Source of the DNA: Pseudoxanthobacter soli DSM 19599
GTDB lineage: Bacteria > Pseudomonadota > Alphaproteobacteria > Rhizobiales > Segnochrobactraceae
NCBI RefSeq assembly: GCF_900148505.1
Contig: NZ_FRXO01000001.1
Coordinates: forward strand, 496,001 to 560,000
DNA: 64,000 nucleotides
Direction: 5' to 3'
Part shown: in pieces, positions 46,924-55,253 of the stretch
Layout of the letters: the number at the start of each line of letters is the position of its first letter
Position numbering within the stretch: position 1 is the first letter of the stretch
Notes under the pieces: generated by a model
Seen by the model: only the letters and a program-made list of their open reading frames with translations
The model's database searches: none
Told to the model about the DNA's origin: nothing
Program-made: the position numbers and the translations under genes

Positions 46924-47670
46924 TCAGCCGCGAGCGCGAGACGTTCGGACAATCTGGACGCCGGTGCTGCCGGCCACATACGCGATATCCGCCATGCCCA
47001 GGAACAGCCCGTGCTCCACAACGCCGGGAACGGCGGCAAGCGCAGGGCCAAGTTCGCCTGGACGAGGAATCCGGCCGAAATGGGCATCGACGATGAAATG
47101 GCCGCCGTCGGTGACATAATGTCCACCGCCCGCTCCCGCCCTCATCTCGAGGTTTCCGGTCAGGCCCAGTGCACCGGCCACCTCGCGGATCTGGCGGAGT
47201 GTGACGGTGAGGCCGAACGGCACGACTTCGATCGGAAGCGGGAAACGCCCGAGGCAGTCGACCATCTTCGTCTCATCGGCGATCACCACGAACCGCCTGG
47301 CCGCGCTCGCCGTGATCTTTTCGCGCAGCAGCGCGCCGCCGCCGCCCTTCACGAGAGCGAGGTCCGGCCCGATCTCGTCGGCGCCGTCGATGGCGATGTC
47401 GAGTTCCGGCGTCTCGTCGAGGGTGCTCAGCGGGATCGACAGCGAGCGGGCGAGTTCCGCCGTACGCTCCGAGGTCGGGACGCCGACCACGTCAAGCCCG
47501 CCGGCCACCATCTCCCCGAGCGCACGTACCAGCTCGATGGCGGTCGAGCCGGTACCGAGCCCCAGCTTCATGCCGGATCGCACCTCCTTGAGCGCCTCCA
47601 GCGCCGCAAGGCGCTTCAGGGCCGCAGGGGAGGAAGTCGTGTCGTTGCTCGGGGTTTCGGTCGCGCTCAC
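46924..47670 (-). CDS. rpiA: Ribose-5-phosphate isomerase A
   Basis: Interconverts ribose 5-phosphate and ribulose 5-phosphate in the pentose phosphate pathway. About 248 residues. Signature loops are [31 protein letters not shown] and [11 protein letters not shown]. It has a GTG start at 47670; a frame running to 47928 adds arginine-rich residues without family similarity. The extra N-terminal 20 residues are Ser/Thr-rich, so a slightly later start cannot be excluded. Confidence 0.94.
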   Translation of the reverse strand: MSATETPSNDTTSSPAALKRLAALEALKEVRSGMKLGLGTGSTAIELVRALGEMVAGGLDVVGVPTSERTAELARSLSIPLSTLDETPELDIAIDGADEIGPDLALVKGGGGALLREKITASAARRFVVIADETKMVDCLGRFPLPIEVVPFGLTVTLRQIREVAGALGLTGNLEMRAGAGGGHYVTDGGHFIVDAHFGRIPRPGELGPALAAVPGVVEHGLFLGMADIAYVAGSTGVQIVRTSRARG

Positions 47671-48110
47671 GGAATCCGGTCCAGTGTGGTCTGGGGAGTT
47701 GTCGCCATCGCTCGCGGCCCGGAGATCGCCGGACCCACCGCGTCCATGCCGAAGCCGTTCCCCCCGCCTCAGCCGGGCGTGCTTACCACGGCGGCGACGG
47801 CGGGGCCAAGAGAGCGCAAACCATGGGGTCGCCGGACGACGGCAAAATTCCCGATCGCACGCCTCGATGGCAACGCCTCGCTGCGAACCATAGTCCAGCG
47901 CCGGGATTCGGGCCACGGCCTGCCGCAACCACCGGGTTCAACGAGCCGTGTCCGCCGTGCTGGGGCGCTTCGAAGCGACGGCCGCGGCCCCCCGCGCCGT
48001 CCCTCCGGTGGATGCGGCTTCACAGAATGCGGCGGAATGGTCTAGTACGGCCCGGCGCCCGCGCCCGCACCGCGCGACCGTGCGCGTATTCAAGAACAAG
48101 GACCGGAGCC
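47671..48110. other. Divergent intergenic region rpiA / gph
   Basis: About 440 bases with no convincing gene. Open frames on both strands are extensions of rpiA and gph with unstructured Arg/Pro/Ala-rich products. It should contain both promoters. I see no repeat or operator that stands out. Confidence 0.4.
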
Positions 48111-48791
48111 TTGCGACCCACCATCGTCTTCGACCTCGACGGCACGCTCGTGGATTCCGCCCCCGACCTCGCGGCGACGCTGAACCACATCCTCACCACC
48201 GAAGGCCTGCCGGCGGCGAGCGAGACCGAAGTGCACCGCATGGTCGGCCGCGGCGCGCGCACGCTGATCACCCGCGCATTCGCCGCCAACGGTCGCACAC
48301 TCGCGCCCGAGCGGCTGGAGGCGCTGTTCGACGCCTTCCTCGCCCATTACGAAGCCAATATCGACGGCGCGACGCGCCCGTTCGACGGTGTGACGGCGGC
48401 ACTCGACCGCTTTGAGGCGGAGGGCTGGGCGCTCGCGGTGTGTACGAACAAGACCGAGCGGCTGGCGCGCCTCCTGCTCGGCAAGCTCGGCATGGCCGAT
48501 CGCTTCGCCACCATCGTCGGCCAGGAAACCTTCGGCATCACCAAGCCGGATCCGCAGCACATCCTCAAGACCATCGAGGCGGTCGGCGGCGACCCCGCCC
48601 GTGCGGTGATGGTGGGCGATTCCGTCAACGACATCGACGCCGCCAAGGCCGCGGGCGTTCCGGTCGTGGCGGTCACGTTCGGCTATACCGACCGGCCGGT
48701 GACCGAACTCGGCCCCGACGTGATCATCGACCATTTCGACGCGCTGTGGGACGCGGTGCAGGGTCTCGGGGTTACGAGCGAGACGGCCTGA
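48111..48791 (+). CDS. gph: Phosphoglycolate phosphatase
   Basis: HAD-family hydrolase of 226 residues that removes 2-phosphoglycolate formed by DNA repair and oxygenation reactions. Motif I VFDLDGTLVDSAPDL, motif II Thr in AVCTNKTERLA, motif III Lys in GITKPDPQHI and motif IV MVGDSVNDIDAAKAAG. The TTG start at 48111 has AAGGA eight bases upstream and begins exactly at the family N-terminus. The longer frame from 47823 is unlikely. Confidence 0.93.
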   Translation: MRPTIVFDLDGTLVDSAPDLAATLNHILTTEGLPAASETEVHRMVGRGARTLITRAFAANGRTLAPERLEALFDAFLAHYEANIDGATRPFDGVTAALDRFEAEGWALAVCTNKTERLARLLLGKLGMADRFATIVGQETFGITKPDPQHILKTIEAVGGDPARAVMVGDSVNDIDAAKAAGVPVVAVTFGYTDRPVTELGPDVIIDHFDALWDAVQGLGVTSETA

Positions 48792-48811
48792 CGCCGCCTC
48801 GCCTGCCGTTG

Positions 48812-48827
48812 CTGCCGTCAGGCAGCG
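48812..48827. terminator. Hairpin at convergent gph / acyl-CoA dehydrogenase ends
   Basis: GCTGCC (48812-48817) and GGCAGC (48822-48827) form a 6-base stem with a GTCA tetraloop, between convergent stops and overlapping the stop codon of the minus-strand gene. It is a plausible weak bidirectional terminator. Confidence 0.35.
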
Positions 48828-50515
48828 GGCACCACATAGTCGACGATGCCGCGGGCGTCGAAGCGGCCGTCGAGCTTGCCGTAGGTGGCGCGCCACGGTC
48901 CGACGATGCGGGTTTCCATGAACGCATCGGACAGAACCCGCGGCGCGCAGCGGCGCAGCGCCGAGGCGGCGGCGGCGAGCGCGAGCTGTTCCGTCAGCAC
49001 CCGCGCCGCGCCGAGATCGCCGACCGCCATCGCGGCGGTCGAGCGGATATCGACCACGGAACTCGGCCCTTCGGTTTCCATATCGCGGCCGATCTCCTCC
49101 AGCACGGCATCGAGCGCCGCCGGATCGCGGCGCAGCGTCCGCAGGACATCGAGGCACATCGCATTCCCGGGACCATCCGAAATGGTCAGCGCCGGAGCGT
49201 CGCGATAGAGGCGCGGCAGAACGCTTTCCTCGACATAGCCGTTGCCGCCGAGGCACTCCATCGCCTCGGCGATCAGACTAGGCGCGATCTTGCTCACCCA
49301 GTATTTCGCGACCGGCGTCATCAGCTGCACATAGGCCGCCTCGGCCGCATCGGTGGTCGCCGCATCGAAGGCGAGCGCGAGGCGCATCACCAGCGCAGAC
49401 GCCGCGGCCGAGTCGAGCGCGAGATCGGCGAGCACGCGCGTCATGATCGGCTGGTCGATCAGCGTCGCCCCGAAGGCGACGCGATGGCGGGCATGGTGCA
49501 CCGCTTCGGTCAGGGCCGCACGCATCAGGCCCGCGGAGGCGACAGCGCTGTCGAACCGCGTCAGCGTCACCATCTGCAGCACCGCGCCGAGGCCATGGCC
49601 GGGCTCGCCCAGCGCGAAACCATAGGCACCGGCGAGTTCAGCCTCGGCCGTGGCGTTGGAGCGCGTGCCGAGCTTGTCCTTGAGGCGCTGGAACCGCACG
49701 GCATTGGGGCCGCCGTCATCGAGCACCCGGGGCACGAGGAAGCAGCCGAGCCGCCCCTCCGCCTGCGCGAGCACCACGAAGGCATCGGACATCGGTGCGG
49801 ACAAGAACCACTTGTGGCCGGTGAGCCGCCAAAGCCCCTCGCCGGCCGGCTCGGCGACCGTCGTGGTGGTGCGCGCGTCGGTGCCGCCCTGCTTCTCCGT
49901 GAGGCCGATGGCGATGGTGAGCCCGAGCTTCTGCGCCGCCGGAAGGCTGCGATGATCGTAACGGCGCGACAGGATGCCGGGCAGCCAGGCATCGACGACG
50001 CCGGAATCGGCGGCAAGCGCGACCACGGCGGCGCTCGTGGCCGTCAGCGCGCCGAGATGGCCGGCCTCACCCTGTGCGGCGAGATAATAGCCCGCAGCCC
50101 GGACCGCGTTGCGGCGCCCGGCGAGCGTGGGATCGCTCTCCCACAGCGCGGCATGGAGCCCCGCATCGACGCTATGGCGCATCAGAGCGTGATAGGCCGG
50201 GTGGAACTCGACGCTGTCGAGGCGATAGCCGAAACGGTCGTGGGTGCGCAGCACCGGCGGCGCGGTATTGGCAAGGCGCGCGATCTCCAGCGCCTCGGCC
50301 GAGCCCCAGTAGGCGCCGGCCCGCTGCAGCATCTCTTCGATGTCGGGATCAAGCGCGGCTTCGAGCGCGCCGAGCACCACGGGGTCGGTGTCGAACAGGT
50401 TGCGGCCGACCACCGGCGGCGTCTGATTGAAGACGTCGTGGGTTTCGAAGGCCCGCATCGCATCGGGCGCCGAATCGGACAGAGGGGGATCGAGTTCGAA
50501 AGGTCCGGCCGGCAT
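48818..50515 (-). CDS. AidB-like acyl-CoA dehydrogenase
   Basis: FAD-dependent protein of about 565 residues. The N-terminal THDVFNQTPPVVGRNLFDTD matches the AidB opening, LTEKQGGTDAR is the FAD/substrate segment, and FDAATTDAAEAAYVQLMTPV and EAMECLGGNGYVEES complete the dehydrogenase core. AidB in E. coli is induced on alkylation damage and can bind DNA through a C-terminal domain; here the C-terminus after about 440 is present. The role could be alkylation defence or catabolism. Start at 50515 or at Met20 (50458). Confidence 0.92.
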   Translation of the reverse strand: MPAGPFELDPPLSDSAPDAMRAFETHDVFNQTPPVVGRNLFDTDPVVLGALEAALDPDIEEMLQRAGAYWGSAEALEIARLANTAPPVLRTHDRFGYRLDSVEFHPAYHALMRHSVDAGLHAALWESDPTLAGRRNAVRAAGYYLAAQGEAGHLGALTATSAAVVALAADSGVVDAWLPGILSRRYDHRSLPAAQKLGLTIAIGLTEKQGGTDARTTTTVAEPAGEGLWRLTGHKWFLSAPMSDAFVVLAQAEGRLGCFLVPRVLDDGGPNAVRFQRLKDKLGTRSNATAEAELAGAYGFALGEPGHGLGAVLQMVTLTRFDSAVASAGLMRAALTEAVHHARHRVAFGATLIDQPIMTRVLADLALDSAAASALVMRLALAFDAATTDAAEAAYVQLMTPVAKYWVSKIAPSLIAEAMECLGGNGYVEESVLPRLYRDAPALTISDGPGNAMCLDVLRTLRRDPAALDAVLEEIGRDMETEGPSSVVDIRSTAAMAVGDLGAARVLTEQLALAAAASALRRCAPRVLSDAFMETRIVGPWRATYGKLDGRFDARGIVDYVVPAA

Positions 50516-50759
50516 CGAGGCAAAGGGTCCCGATCTGAGGAACTGGTTCGGCGGCAGTAGAGCGCTCGGTTCAGCCGAAGCGCGGGCTGGAAGACACAGT
50601 CGACGACATGGAGACGCGGATATGCCCCTCTGCCAACCGGAATCGTCTCCCTCGGGCGCATGAATCTTCGACGATCCCCATGATTCGACAAAGACCCTAA
50701 TATCAAGTGTGCGAGGCGCCTTGCCCCGAGGGGCGTAAGGGACTAGAGCGTCGTTCTCG

Positions 50760-51716
50760 ATGAACGATCTGTCGGACCGCGCCCCGCCCCTGTTTCCCCA
50801 TCGACACCTGCTCGGCATCGAGGGCCTTCAGCCCTACGAAATCGAGACGCTGCTGGATTTGGCGGATCAGGCTGTCGCCCTCAGCCGCCAGGTCGAGAAG
50901 AAGCGCAACATTCTGCGCGGCCGCACCCAAATCAACCTGTTCTTCGAAGCCTCGACGCGCACCCAGTCGTCGTTCGAACTGGCCGGAAAGCGGCTCGGCG
51001 CCGACGTGATGAACATGTCCGTCGCCTCGTCCTCGGTGAAGAAGGGCGAGACGCTGATCGACACCGCGCAGACGCTGAACGCCATGCGGCCGGATATCCT
51101 GGTGGTGCGCCACCATGCGGCCGGCGCCGTGGAACTGCTCGCGCGCAAGGTCGGCTGCTCGGTGATCAATGCCGGCGACGGCGCGCACGAACATCCGACC
51201 CAGGCCCTGCTGGACGCTTTGACGATCCGCCGGAACAAGGGCCGCATCTCCGGTCTGACAGTCGCGATCTGCGGCGACATCCTCCATTCCCGCGTCGCGC
51301 GGTCGAATATGCTGCTGCTGTCGGCGCTCGGCGCGCGCGTGCGGGTGGTGGCACCCTCGACGCTCCTTCCGGCCGGCATCCGCGACATGGGCGCGGAAGT
51401 CCACACCAGCATGAAGGCCGGCCTGAAGGACGCCGACATCGTGATGATGCTGCGCCTTCAGCGCGAGCGAATGGACGGTTCGTTCGTGCCCTCCGTGCGC
51501 GAATATTTCCATTACTGGGGCCTCGACGAGGAAAAGCTCGCTTATGCGGCGCCCGACGCCCTGGTGATGCACCCCGGCCCGATGAACCGCGGCGTCGAGA
51601 TCGCGCCTTCGGTCGCCGACGGGCCGCGCAGCCTGATCGGCGAGCAGGTCGAAATGGGTGTCGCCGTTCGTATGGCGGTACTCGAGGCTCTCTCCGCCCA
51701 CCTCCCGCAGCACTGA
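50760..51716 (+). CDS. pyrB: Aspartate carbamoyltransferase catalytic subunit
   Basis: Second step of pyrimidine synthesis: carbamoyl phosphate plus aspartate to carbamoylaspartate. 318 residues. The carbamoyl-phosphate motif [15 protein letters not shown] (STRTQ at 65-69), HPTQALLDA, and the aspartate-domain segment [13 protein letters not shown] are intact. No PyrI regulatory gene is present. Instead an inactive dihydroorotase homologue follows 11 bases later, as in the dodecameric enzymes of pseudomonads. Confidence 0.96.
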   Translation: MNDLSDRAPPLFPHRHLLGIEGLQPYEIETLLDLADQAVALSRQVEKKRNILRGRTQINLFFEASTRTQSSFELAGKRLGADVMNMSVASSSVKKGETLIDTAQTLNAMRPDILVVRHHAAGAVELLARKVGCSVINAGDGAHEHPTQALLDALTIRRNKGRISGLTVAICGDILHSRVARSNMLLLSALGARVRVVAPSTLLPAGIRDMGAEVHTSMKAGLKDADIVMMLRLQRERMDGSFVPSVREYFHYWGLDEEKLAYAAPDALVMHPGPMNRGVEIAPSVADGPRSLIGEQVEMGVAVRMAVLEALSAHLPQH

Positions 51717-51727
51717 GGAACCCGGCC

Positions 51728-53110
51728 TTGCCCGCGCCCTGGCACTCCCCCACCGCCGCCCGGGACGGGTGGACGAGATCGAACCGCGCCGAGGCGCGCC
51801 GCCCGCTGGTGATCGCGGACGCGCGGATCGTCGATCCGGCCGCCGGGCTCGACGCCGTGGGGGCGATCCACGTGGTGGACGGCCGCATTACTGCCATCGG
51901 CCCGCAGGCTGCGTCGCTGCCGGCGCCGGACGGCGCCGAAATCGTCGACGGCAGCGGGCTCGTCGCGGCGCCCGGCCTCGTCGACATGCTGGTCTATGTC
52001 GGCGAGCCCGGCCACGAGCACCGCGAGACGCTGGCGACTGCCAGCCAGGCGGCCGCCGCCGGCGGCGTGACGACGATCGTCACCATGCCCGACACCGATC
52101 CGGTGATCGACGACCCGGCGCTGGTCGACTTCGTGCTGCGCCGCGCGCGGGATACCGCGATCGTCAACGTCCACCCGATGGCCGCGCTCACCAAGGGCCT
52201 CGAAGGCCGCGAGACGACGGAGATCGGGCTCCTTGGCGAAGCCGGCGCGGTGGCCTTCACCAATGGCCGCCGGCCGATCGTCAGCTCGCGCGTGATGCGA
52301 CGAGCGCTGACATATGGCCGCGATTTTGGCGCGCTCATCGTGAATCGTCCGGAAGACCCGGAACTCGTCGGTAGCGGCGTGATGAACGAGGGCGAGACCG
52401 CAAGCCGGCTCGGGCTTTCCGGCATTCCCCGGGAAGCTGAGGTGATCGCGCTCGAACGCGACCTGCGCCTCGTCGCCCTCACCGGCGGGCGCTACCACGC
52501 CGCTCTGGTGAGCTGCGCGGCCTCCGTCGAGGCGATCCGCGCCGCCAAGGCCGCCGGGCTCGACGTGACGGCGGCGACGTCCACGGCCCATCTCGCGCTC
52601 AACGAGCGCGACATCGGCGCCTACCGCACCTTCGTGAAGCTCTCCCCGCCGCTCCGCAGCGAGGAGGACCGCCTTGCCGTGGTCGCCGCTGTCGCGGACG
52701 GCACCATCGACATCGTCGTTTCCAACCACGACCCTCAGGACGTGGAGACCAAGCGGCATCCGTTCGCCGAAGCGGCCGACGGCGCCATCGGACTGGAGAC
52801 CCTGCTGGCGGGAGGCCTTCGCCTCGTGCACAATGGGCTCGTCCCCCTGCCCCGGCTCATCGAGGTGCTGTCGACCGCGCCCGCGCGCCGGCTCGGGCTC
52901 GATGCCGGCACGCTGATGCAGGGTAGCCCGGCCGACATCGTCCTGTTCGACCCCGGCGCGCCGTGGATCCTGGAAGAGACGTCCATCGTCTCCCGCTCCA
53001 AGAACACGCCGTTCGAAGGCGCCCGCTTCCAGGGCAAGGTGGTGGCGACGTTCGTGGGCGGAGAGCCGACTTTCGTCTCGCCGGCGTTACGCACCACGCA
53101 TCATCTGTAA
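51728..53110 (+). CDS. pyrX: Inactive dihydroorotase homologue (PyrC'/PyrX type)
   Basis: Dihydroorotase-fold protein of 460 residues. Active enzymes have a DxHxH metal motif; here the same place reads PGLVDMLVYVGEPG, with both His replaced (Leu88, Tyr90). The usual DHAPH stretch reads VSNHDPQ. It is therefore expected to be catalytically dead and to act as a structural partner of PyrB, as shown for PyrC' in Pseudomonas. A TTG start at 51728 is supported by GAGGAA seven bases upstream. Its last ten bases overlap the convergent methyltransferase gene. An active pyrC should lie elsewhere. Confidence 0.9.
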   Translation: MPAPWHSPTAARDGWTRSNRAEARRPLVIADARIVDPAAGLDAVGAIHVVDGRITAIGPQAASLPAPDGAEIVDGSGLVAAPGLVDMLVYVGEPGHEHRETLATASQAAAAGGVTTIVTMPDTDPVIDDPALVDFVLRRARDTAIVNVHPMAALTKGLEGRETTEIGLLGEAGAVAFTNGRRPIVSSRVMRRALTYGRDFGALIVNRPEDPELVGSGVMNEGETASRLGLSGIPREAEVIALERDLRLVALTGGRYHAALVSCAASVEAIRAAKAAGLDVTAATSTAHLALNERDIGAYRTFVKLSPPLRSEEDRLAVVAAVADGTIDIVVSNHDPQDVETKRHPFAEAADGAIGLETLLAGGLRLVHNGLVPLPRLIEVLSTAPARRLGLDAGTLMQGSPADIVLFDPGAPWILEETSIVSRSKNTPFEGARFQGKVVATFVGGEPTFVSPALRTTHHL

Positions 53111-53850
53111 AACACGGTTCCTCTGGACAGAATGAAATATCGCTGAGCGGTCTCCGCGCGGTTTCGCAAATGCGGCGGAAAGGCATAGTCTCCGTCGGCC
53201 TGGAACTGGAATCCCGCCGGAACAAGCGTGCTGCCAATCACATCGCGCAGTTCATCGGGTGTCCTGTAGATCGCATTGTAGACCTGATCCAGCTCTTCCG
53301 AAAAATACTCCTTTAAAGTCAAGCGCACGTCCATCTCGGAAACTGACTCTCTTATATAAACGAGAGCGTTTTTGGAGGAGAGTTGCGCGATTAAGGAAAG
53401 CGTATCAAAAACGGCTTGATCATTAAGATATATAAAAAGACCGGTGACGATAAAGTAGTCGAAGGGAGGCTTCAACTTCAAGGTCGAAGGGTCGATATTC
53501 GGTATATCCGCCAGTTGAAAGTAGACATCTCCGGCTGAAGATTCCTTGCTGGCAAGCGAGATCAGATCTTCCGAAAAATCGAGCCCCAGATACGAATGCG
53601 ATTCGCCAGCATAGACCTTTGAGAGTCTCCCAGCGCCACAGCCAAAATCGAGGATTTTGGACGGCTTTGAAAGACGCGGCAGAAGATATTCTCTTTCATG
53701 TGCATCGCGATCTAAGGCAATTGTGGAGCCAGAAGATTGCAGCATCACTGCATTAACAGCATTGGCCTCCTTTCTCGCCCGTTCATTAAAGAATTCGCGA
53801 ATCTGCTCAGAATCGATTTCCTCTTTATTCTGATAGATACGGCTCATCAT
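53101..53850 (-). CDS. Class I SAM-dependent methyltransferase (cassette gene 4)
   Basis: About 249 residues with the SAM-binding motif ILDFGCGAGRLSKVY, acidic GLDFSEDLIS, and FDYFIVTGLFIYLNDQ as motif IV-like. Target unknown. It is clearly richer in A+T than the flanking pyrimidine genes, and its last ten bases overlap the convergent pyrX end. It follows the nucleotidyltransferase gene by 80 bases. The context suggests methylation of a small molecule or glycan end made by the same cassette. Start at either of two adjacent ATGs (53850, 53847). Confidence 0.85.
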   Translation of the reverse strand: MMSRIYQNKEEIDSEQIREFFNERARKEANAVNAVMLQSSGSTIALDRDAHEREYLLPRLSKPSKILDFGCGAGRLSKVYAGESHSYLGLDFSEDLISLASKESSAGDVYFQLADIPNIDPSTLKLKPPFDYFIVTGLFIYLNDQAVFDTLSLIAQLSSKNALVYIRESVSEMDVRLTLKEYFSEELDQVYNAIYRTPDELRDVIGSTLVPAGFQFQADGDYAFPPHLRNRAETAQRYFILSRGTVFYR

Positions 53851-53930
53851 AAACCCCGAGAGTGACTTTCCGTGAACCCGATGCAGGCATCGGTCATCGC
53901 ATGACTGGCTTGCGCGGAAACAGAAGAATC

Positions 53931-54596
53931 TTAACTCGCCAGGGCCGCAAGATCGAAGTGATGGAGATTTTGCTTGGCGAGACTCAAATCGTGTTCGTTA
54001 TCGATCTCGTACGACGTCAACTCCATCGTATCCATCGGAAGATACTGCCGTAAGTGCTCATAGACCGCCGTGTTGCCGATGTCCGAGAAGAACTTGATTG
54101 GAAGCCAGGAGATATTGGCCCACTCGTAAGTCGTCGGCTCATTCCGCGAAAAAGCCGTGGCTGCACCGCCTTCGATTGTCGTAAAGACGGCATCGAGCGT
54201 TTTCGCTTTCGTGATCCCCAGGCGCGGGACGCCGGGGCGGCACGTCGCCAGGAAGGCTGCAAAACCATCCGGTTCGATCAGCATGTCGCCGTCCATGAAG
54301 AGACAATCGCCGCTAAGATGGCGGGCTCCGAGTTCGTAGCTGTGCAGCGTCGTGGTGCTCCGGAAACCTGGATTGCGGACGACAAGCACATCTGGGCGTA
54401 TGCGCACGATCTCGGAAATGACCGTCTTTTCTTCGAAGCCCACGACAACGCGAACATCTTCCACATCCTTGACCAGATGCAGCAGATGTTTCAAGATCAT
54501 GACGCCGCCGACTTCGACAAGGCACTTGGGTTTGCCATGACCGAGCCGGGAACCCAGGCCGGCCGCGGCGATCACAGCGTGTTTAACAATCGACAT
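53931..54596 (-). CDS. NTP transferase (LicC-like), cassette gene 3
   Basis: Nucleotidyltransferase of 221 residues. The signature AAGLGSRLGHGKPKCLVEVG (about 11-30) and the metal pair LFMDGDMLIEP (Asp102, Asp104) mark a GT-A-like pyrophosphorylase/cytidylyltransferase fold; EIDNEHDLSLA near the end resembles the second metal site. Short single-domain members such as LicC activate phosphocholine or other phosphorylated alcohols with CTP. Here the substrate is unknown. The gene start overlaps the end of the HAD gene by 25 bases, so the two are coupled. Confidence 0.85.
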   Translation of the reverse strand: MSIVKHAVIAAAGLGSRLGHGKPKCLVEVGGVMILKHLLHLVKDVEDVRVVVGFEEKTVISEIVRIRPDVLVVRNPGFRSTTTLHSYELGARHLSGDCLFMDGDMLIEPDGFAAFLATCRPGVPRLGITKAKTLDAVFTTIEGGAATAFSRNEPTTYEWANISWLPIKFFSDIGNTAVYEHLRQYLPMDTMELTSYEIDNEHDLSLAKQNLHHFDLAALAS

Positions 54597-55252
54597 AGCG
54601 ACCTTCCATCCAGGGCGACGTAATTGGAGACAGAGATCAAGGCATCGGGAGCCCGGTGAATTCCCTGAAAGGCAATTCCGATGTCAGCAACGTCGAATAT
54701 GGGAACGTCGTTGAACCCTTCCCCAATCGCCACAAGGCGGTCGAAGCGCTCCTTCAGCTCAAGGCCGACGACGCTCTTGCGCATCACCATGTCGAGCCCC
54801 GTTATCCGCCCCTCCTGGTCGACCGTCGCTGTCGATGTATAAAATTTGCAGCCGAGACGCGAAATGAGAGGCTGAATCCAGATATCGAGATTGCCCGTAA
54901 CGACAAAGCATCTGTCGCGATTTGTATTTATAAAATCCTCGATATAGGGATCGAATTCGACTTCCGAAACGATCGAATGGATGCGTTCGACAGCGGCGCT
55001 GCGCAGAATGGCGAACCGCAACCTGAAGGAGTCTTCGAAGGGGATCAATCCGGCCATCGTCAACTCGGTGAGCAAGCGCATCTCAGGCTCAAGATTGAGC
55101 TCCGACGCAATCATGGGGAGCAGCTCAGCGCGTGTGACTGTTCCATCCAGATCGAAGGCAAACGCGGTTCCGGCATCCCGCTCGTGCGGCGTCGGGAGCG
55201 ACCGCGCGCTCTCCGAACGCACGATAAAAGGCTGCCTCTCAGTCCTGTACAT
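54572..55252 (-). CDS. SerB-like HAD phosphatase, cassette gene 2
   Basis: HAD-superfamily phosphatase of 226 residues resembling phosphoserine phosphatase. Nucleophile Asp34 and acid Asp36 lie in FAFDLDGTVTRAE, motif II in CFVVTGNLD, and motif IV in AIGEGFNDVPIFDVADIGIA. A helical cap lies between 50 and 110. It probably dephosphorylates, or transfers phosphate on, the small molecule handled by the next gene. GAGG precedes the ATG; the gene begins one base before the stop of the transferase gene upstream and overlaps the nucleotidyltransferase downstream. Confidence 0.85.
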   Translation of the reverse strand: MYRTERQPFIVRSESARSLPTPHERDAGTAFAFDLDGTVTRAELLPMIASELNLEPEMRLLTELTMAGLIPFEDSFRLRFAILRSAAVERIHSIVSEVEFDPYIEDFINTNRDRCFVVTGNLDIWIQPLISRLGCKFYTSTATVDQEGRITGLDMVMRKSVVGLELKERFDRLVAIGEGFNDVPIFDVADIGIAFQGIHRAPDALISVSNYVALDGRSLCRLLNTL

Positions 55253-55253
55253 A

